Shown here: positions 16,101-18,981 of the stretch, one piece after another | Numbering within the stretch: position 1 is the stretch's first letter | Layout: every line of letters begins with the position of its first letter | From: Sterolibacterium sp964521075 | GTDB lineage: Bacteria > Pseudomonadota > Gammaproteobacteria > Burkholderiales > Rhodocyclaceae | NCBI GenBank assembly: GCA_964521075.1 | Contig: CAZFPI010000050.1 | Span: 1 to 18,981 of the forward strand | DNA length: 18,981 bases | Direction: 5' to 3' | Program-made: the position numbers and the translations under genes | The notes under the pieces: model-generated | Seen by the model: the letters and a program-made list of their open reading frames with translations, nothing else | Told to the model about the DNA's origin: nothing | Databases searched by the model: none

Positions 16101-16109
16101 GTGCGTCCC

Positions 16110-17261
16110 TTACAGTAATACCATGTTGTCCCGGTGTATCAGTTCTGTCTCATCGAGATAGCCCAGGAGTGCCTCGATTTCGGTTGTGGCGCGTCGGGCG
16201 ATGCGGCGCGCTTCCGAGCTTGAGTAGTTCACGAGGCCACGGGCGATTTCCTTGCCCTCTTCCGTTTTGCAGGCAACCACGGCCCCCCGTTCAAAGTCGC
16301 CGCTGACGGAGGCGACGCCGATGGGCAGCAGGCTTTTGCCTTCCTTTAGGGCGACAGCGGCCCCTTCATCCAGTTGCAAGCTGCCGGCTAGCTGGAGGTG
16401 GTCGGCAATCCATTGCTTGCGCGCGGCAAGCGGGGAGGCCGTTGCGTAAAGAAGTGTCCCCAGCGTTTCTCCGCGTGTCAGGCGCAGCAGGACATCCGTT
16501 TCCCGGCCGCTGGCTATCAGTGTATCCGCACCACAACGGGCGGCGCGCTGTGCAGCGCGTACTTTCGTGATCATGCCGCCCTTGCTGATGCCGCTGCCCG
16601 CGCCGCCGGCCATGGATTCAAAAGCAGCATCCTCGGCACGTCCTTCGGAAATCAGGCGGGCATCGGGGTCTTTGCGGGGGTCGGCACTGTACAGGCCCTG
16701 CTGGTCCGTCAGGATCAGCAGCGCGCTGGCTTCGACGAGGTTGGCGACCAGCGCGCCTAGCGTGTCGTTGTCGCCGAACTTGATTTCGTCGGTGACGACG
16801 GTGTCGTTTGCGTTGATGATGGGCACGACGCCGAGTTCCAGCAAGGTCAGCAGGGTCGATCGTGCATTGAGATAGCGCGTCCGATCCGCGAGATCTTCAT
16901 GGGTGAGCAGGATCTGGGCCGTTTTCAGGCCATGCCTGGCAAAGCTGGTTTCATAGGCTTGCGCCAGCCCCATCTGGCCGACGGCGGCGGCCGCCTGGAG
17001 CTCGTGCATGGCATGGGGGCGTTGTGCCCAGCCCAGTCGTTGCATCCCCGCCGCGATGGCCCCGGAAGAAACCAGAATGACCTGTCGGCCGTCGGCCTGC
17101 AGGGCGGCTAACTGCCGCGCCCATTCGTCGATGGCCTCCAGGGCCAGGCCCGCGCCATTGTTGGTGACCAGTGCGCTGCCGACCTTGACGACCAGCCGGC
17201 GGGATTTAAGCAGGCGATTCCTCAGTGTCGGAGTCGGTGTCGGAGTCGGTGTCGCCGTCAT
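16110..17261 (-). CDS. proB: Glutamate 5-kinase
   Basis: It phosphorylates glutamate in the first step of proline synthesis. From ATG 17261 it has 383 residues. The amino-acid kinase domain shows RLVVKVGSALVT, VSSGAIAAGM, INANDTVVTDEIKFGDNDTL and GISKGGMITKVRAA, and a C-terminal PUA domain covers about the last 80 residues (VASVSGDFERGAVVACK). The N-terminus has a TATPTPTPTPT tail not usual in the family, encoded by a repeat shared with the end of obgE in another frame. The AGGAAG ribosome site lies inside obgE, 9 bases from the ATG. No later in-frame ATG, GTG or TTG occurs before the kinase domain. Translation is probably coupled to obgE. Confidence 0.95.
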   Translation of the reverse strand: MTATPTPTPTPTLRNRLLKSRRLVVKVGSALVTNNGAGLALEAIDEWARQLAALQADGRQVILVSSGAIAAGMQRLGWAQRPHAMHELQAAAAVGQMGLAQAYETSFARHGLKTAQILLTHEDLADRTRYLNARSTLLTLLELGVVPIINANDTVVTDEIKFGDNDTLGALVANLVEASALLILTDQQGLYSADPRKDPDARLISEGRAEDAAFESMAGGAGSGISKGGMITKVRAAQRAARCGADTLIASGRETDVLLRLTRGETLGTLLYATASPLAARKQWIADHLQLAGSLQLDEGAAVALKEGKSLLPIGVASVSGDFERGAVVACKTEEGKEIARGLVNYSSSEARRIARRATTEIEALLGYLDETELIHRDNMVLL

Positions 17262-18303
17262 CGTATTCGTCTTCCTGTACCAGAAGGGCGGGTTTGTGCT
17301 GCTCCAGATAATCCATGATGGCAAAGGTCAGTTCGCGACAGCCATTACCGTTGATGGCTGAAATCACGAAATGACGCTCGACATCTCCGTAGCCTTGAAC
17401 CAGCGCGGCAATTCGCTCTGCCCGTTCATCTTCCGGCAGAAGATCAACCTTGTTGATGACCAGCCAGCGAGGCTTGGCATGCAAGGATTCGTCGTACCGG
17501 CGCAACTCTCCGATGATGGCATGCGCGTCGCGTACCGGATCGGCATCCGGATCGAAGGGGGAAATATCCACCAGGTGAAGGAGGAGCGAGGTGCGCTGAA
17601 GATGCCGCAAAAAGCGGTGCCCCAGCCCTGCGCCGTCCGCCGCACCTTCGATGAGGCCGGGAATGTCGGCGATCACAAAGCTGCGATCGTGATCCACGCG
17701 CACCACCCCCAGATTAGGGTGCAACGTCGTGAAGGGGTAATCGGCAACCTTGGGGCGGGCGGCTGAGACGGCACGGATCAGCGTCGATTTCCCGGCATTG
17801 GGCAAACCCAGCAGGCCGACATCGGCCAGCACCTTGAGTTCGAGGTGCAGTTCGCGCCGTTCGCCTTCTTCTCCGGCGGTGTGCTGCCTTGGCGCGCGAT
17901 TGACGCTGGACTTGAAGTGCAGATTGCCCAGCCCGCCCTGGCCGCCCCGGGCAATGAGGGCACGCATGCCGTCATGGTTCAGATCGGCAATGGGCTCGCG
18001 GGTGTGCAAGTCGCTGATGACCGTTCCGACGGGAACGCGCATGACGAGGTCTTCGCCACCCTTGCCGTAGCAATCCGCGCCGCGCCCGTTTTCGCCGTGC
18101 TGCGCGCGGAAAATGCGGGTGTAGCGATAGTCGATCAGGGTGTTGAGATTGCAGTCGGCCACCGCCCAGATGCTGCCGCCCCGGCCACCGTCTCCACCAT
18201 CCGGGCCGCCACGGGGGATGTATTTTTCGCGGCGGAATGAGGCCGAGCCATTTCCGCCGTCGCCAGCGATGACCTCGATTTTCGCTTCGTCAAAGAATTT
18301 CAC
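17206..18303 (-). CDS. obgE: Obg-family GTPase ObgE/CgtA
   Basis: This is an essential GTPase in most bacteria, acting in 50S ribosome assembly and stress control. Its 365 residues comprise the glycine-rich Obg fold (about 1-158; RGGPDGGDGGRGG at 31-43) and a GTPase domain with G1 GLPNAGKS (166-173), a switch with PFTTLHPNLG, G3 DIPG (213-216), G4 NKVD (284-287) and G5 SAI (315-317). An acidic tail (EDEYDDGDTDSD...) is typical in kind, but here contains a DTDS repeat shared with proB. The start is a GTG at 18303, with AAGG 8 bases upstream; the nearby ATG at 18310 is out of frame. It lies after rplU-rpmA, the conserved order, but behind a terminator. Confidence 0.97.
   Translation of the reverse strand: MKFFDEAKIEVIAGDGGNGSASFRREKYIPRGGPDGGDGGRGGSIWAVADCNLNTLIDYRYTRIFRAQHGENGRGADCYGKGGEDLVMRVPVGTVISDLHTREPIADLNHDGMRALIARGGQGGLGNLHFKSSVNRAPRQHTAGEEGERRELHLELKVLADVGLLGLPNAGKSTLIRAVSAARPKVADYPFTTLHPNLGVVRVDHDRSFVIADIPGLIEGAADGAGLGHRFLRHLQRTSLLLHLVDISPFDPDADPVRDAHAIIGELRRYDESLHAKPRWLVINKVDLLPEDERAERIAALVQGYGDVERHFVISAINGNGCRELTFAIMDYLEQHKPALLVQEDEYDDGDTDSDTDSDTEESPA
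17224..17253 (-). repeat. 12-bp tandem repeat coding in two frames
   Basis: The minus-strand unit GACACCGACTCC occurs twice (17253-17242 and 17241-17230), followed by a half unit GACACT (17229-17224). It encodes DTDS repeats in the ObgE tail and TPTP repeats at the ProB N-terminus. The 12-bp unit is a multiple of three, so copy-number changes would keep both frames. Confidence 0.85.
17271..17276 (-). promoter_or_regulatory. Ribosome binding site of proB inside obgE
   Basis: AGGAAG on the minus strand lies 9 bases before ATG 17261. It supports this proB start despite the 56-bp overlap with obgE. Confidence 0.65.
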
Positions 18304-18311
18304 GGGGCATG

Positions 18312-18315
18312 CCTT
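18312..18315 (-). promoter_or_regulatory. Ribosome binding site selecting the GTG start of obgE
   Basis: AAGG on the minus strand is 8 bases before GTG 18303. An ATG at 18310-18308 lies between them but is out of frame with ObgE. Confidence 0.5.
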
Positions 18316-18348
18316 GTTGGCTGGTGCATAAAGTAAATAGCAAAAAGC

Positions 18349-18380
18349 AAAAAGCCCTACCTCAAAGATAGGGCTTTTTT
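18349..18380 (-). terminator. Rho-independent terminator after rpmA
   Basis: A perfect 11-bp inverted repeat with a 9-base loop: AAAAAGCCCTA (18349-18359) and TAGGGCTTTTT (18369-18379). Read on the minus strand it ends in a T-run after the GC core, and lies about 45 bases after the rpmA stop. The A/T flanks make it nearly symmetric, so it could also stop transcription from the other side. It separates the ribosomal-protein operon from obgE. Confidence 0.88.
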
Positions 18381-18425
18381 CGCAAAACGGGCGAGGGTTC
18401 CGCCAGCGTTGCGCCGCTTGTCCGA

Positions 18426-18692
18426 TCAGGCCTGGGCAACAGGAACGATGCTGACCGTCTTGCGACGGAGCGCGCCCTTGGTGGCAAACTGCACCGCGCC
18501 GTCGACCTTGGCGAACAAGGTGTGATCCTTGCCGATGCCAACGTTGTCGCCGGGGTGGAACTGCGTGCCACGTTGACGGACGATGATGCTGCCGGCCGAG
18601 ATGACCTGGCCGCCGTAGCGTTTGACGCCCAGGCGTTTCGATTCCGAGTCGCGGCCGTTACGGGAACTGCCGCCTGCTTTTTTGTGTGCCAT
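18426..18692 (-). CDS. rpmA: 50S ribosomal protein L27
   Basis: A component of the large subunit whose N-terminal tail reaches toward the peptidyl-transferase centre. The 88 residues begin MAHKKAGGSSRNGRDSESKR, the conserved L27 start, followed by RYGGQVISAGSIIVRQRGT and HPGDNVGIGKDHTLFA. The N-terminus starts directly at AHKKAGG, with no cleavable extension of the Firmicutes type. AAGGAG lies 8 bases before ATG 18692. It is co-transcribed with rplU, 19 bp away, and closed by the terminator downstream. Confidence 0.98.
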   Translation of the reverse strand: MAHKKAGGSSRNGRDSESKRLGVKRYGGQVISAGSIIVRQRGTQFHPGDNVGIGKDHTLFAKVDGAVQFATKGALRRKTVSIVPVAQA

Positions 18693-18711
18693 GGTTCAGG
18701 CTCCTTGACAA

Positions 18712-18981
18712 TCAACCCGCGATGTTGCTGATCTGGATTTCGGTGTAGTTCTGGCGATGCCCTTGATGCTTCTGATAATGCTTGCGACGACGCATCTTGA
18801 AGATTTTGATCTTCGGACCACGACCGTGGGAAATCACCTTGGCGGTGACCTTGGCACCGGTGATGAGGGGCGCGCCGATCTTGACCGATTCGCCTTCACC
18901 GACCATGAGTACCTGGTCAAGCGTGATTTCTGTGCCCACATCCGCCGGTATCTGTTCTACTTTAAGTTTTTCGCCAGCGAC
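18712..18981 (-). CDS. rplU: 50S ribosomal protein L21, C-terminal part (cut by window edge)
   Basis: This is a large-subunit structural protein. The frame is open to the last base, and 89 residues are visible, so about 14 N-terminal residues and the start are missing compared with the usual 103. The conserved KIKIFKMRRRKHYQKHQGHRQ block near the C-terminus, IGAPLITGAKVTA and the end TEIQISNIAG fit bacterial L21. It is the first gene of the rplU-rpmA pair. Confidence 0.97.
   Translation of the reverse strand, partial: VAGEKLKVEQIPADVGTEITLDQVLMVGEGESVKIGAPLITGAKVTAKVISHGRGPKIKIFKMRRRKHYQKHQGHRQNYTEIQISNIAG

Larger units (their letters stand above)
15858..16109 (-). other. proB-porin intergenic region
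   Basis: This 252-bp gap is the longest non-coding stretch here. Reading the minus strand from proB it holds three direct copies of TGACTCCC (plus-strand 16072-16100), a GC-rich stretch without a clear terminator, a candidate sigma-70 promoter (15933-15961) and the porin ribosome site. No short gene with a convincing start and ribosome site is seen. Confidence 0.5.

Noticed and set aside
1..18981. Phage, insertion sequences, CRISPR, toxin-antitoxin or other defence systems
   Set aside because: I see no transposase, integrase, repeat-spacer array or defence-family motif, and all genes fit a uniform chromosomal block on one strand.

Overview
This is a single-strand block of chromosomal genes. 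All 18 genes lie on the minus strand, so transcription runs from high to low coordinates. Gene content (rplU-rpmA-obgE-proB, phosphoribulokinase, class I fructose-bisphosphatase), high GC and the protein sequences suggest a betaproteobacterium capable of the Calvin cycle, perhaps near Rhodocyclales. That placement is inferred from family resemblance, not from a search. I see no phage genes, insertion sequences, CRISPR arrays, tRNA or rRNA.

Layout in transcription order. (1) 18981-18426: end of rplU and complete rpmA, closed by a strong hairpin terminator. (2) 18303-16110: obgE and proB, which overlap by 56 bp inside a short tandem repeat read in two frames. (3) 15857-12359: an outer-membrane porin, a small phosphate-type periplasmic binding protein and a methyl-accepting chemotaxis protein, possibly one uptake and sensing unit. 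(4) 12245-7902: an export system made of a periplasmic adaptor, an ABC ATPase and two paralogous MacB/FtsX-type permeases, packed with gaps of 3-13 bp. (5) 7811-1: DAHP synthase (aromatic amino acids), a GT-C membrane glycosyltransferase, a UbiA-family decaprenyl-phosphate phosphoribosyltransferase-like enzyme, a cyclic-nucleotide-binding-domain protein, fructose-1,6-bisphosphatase, phosphoribulokinase, an SDR oxidoreductase, and the 5' part of thiC, cut by the window edge.

The block is mostly metabolic and envelope housekeeping. The parts most worth a second look are the glycosyltransferase/phosphoribosyltransferase pair (an apparent polyprenyl-pentose glycosylation module), the porin/binding-protein/chemoreceptor cluster, the dual-coded repeat at the obgE/proB junction, and thiC without a recognisable TPP riboswitch. 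No intergenic stretch exceeds 300 bp; the longest, about 250 bp, lies between proB and the porin.
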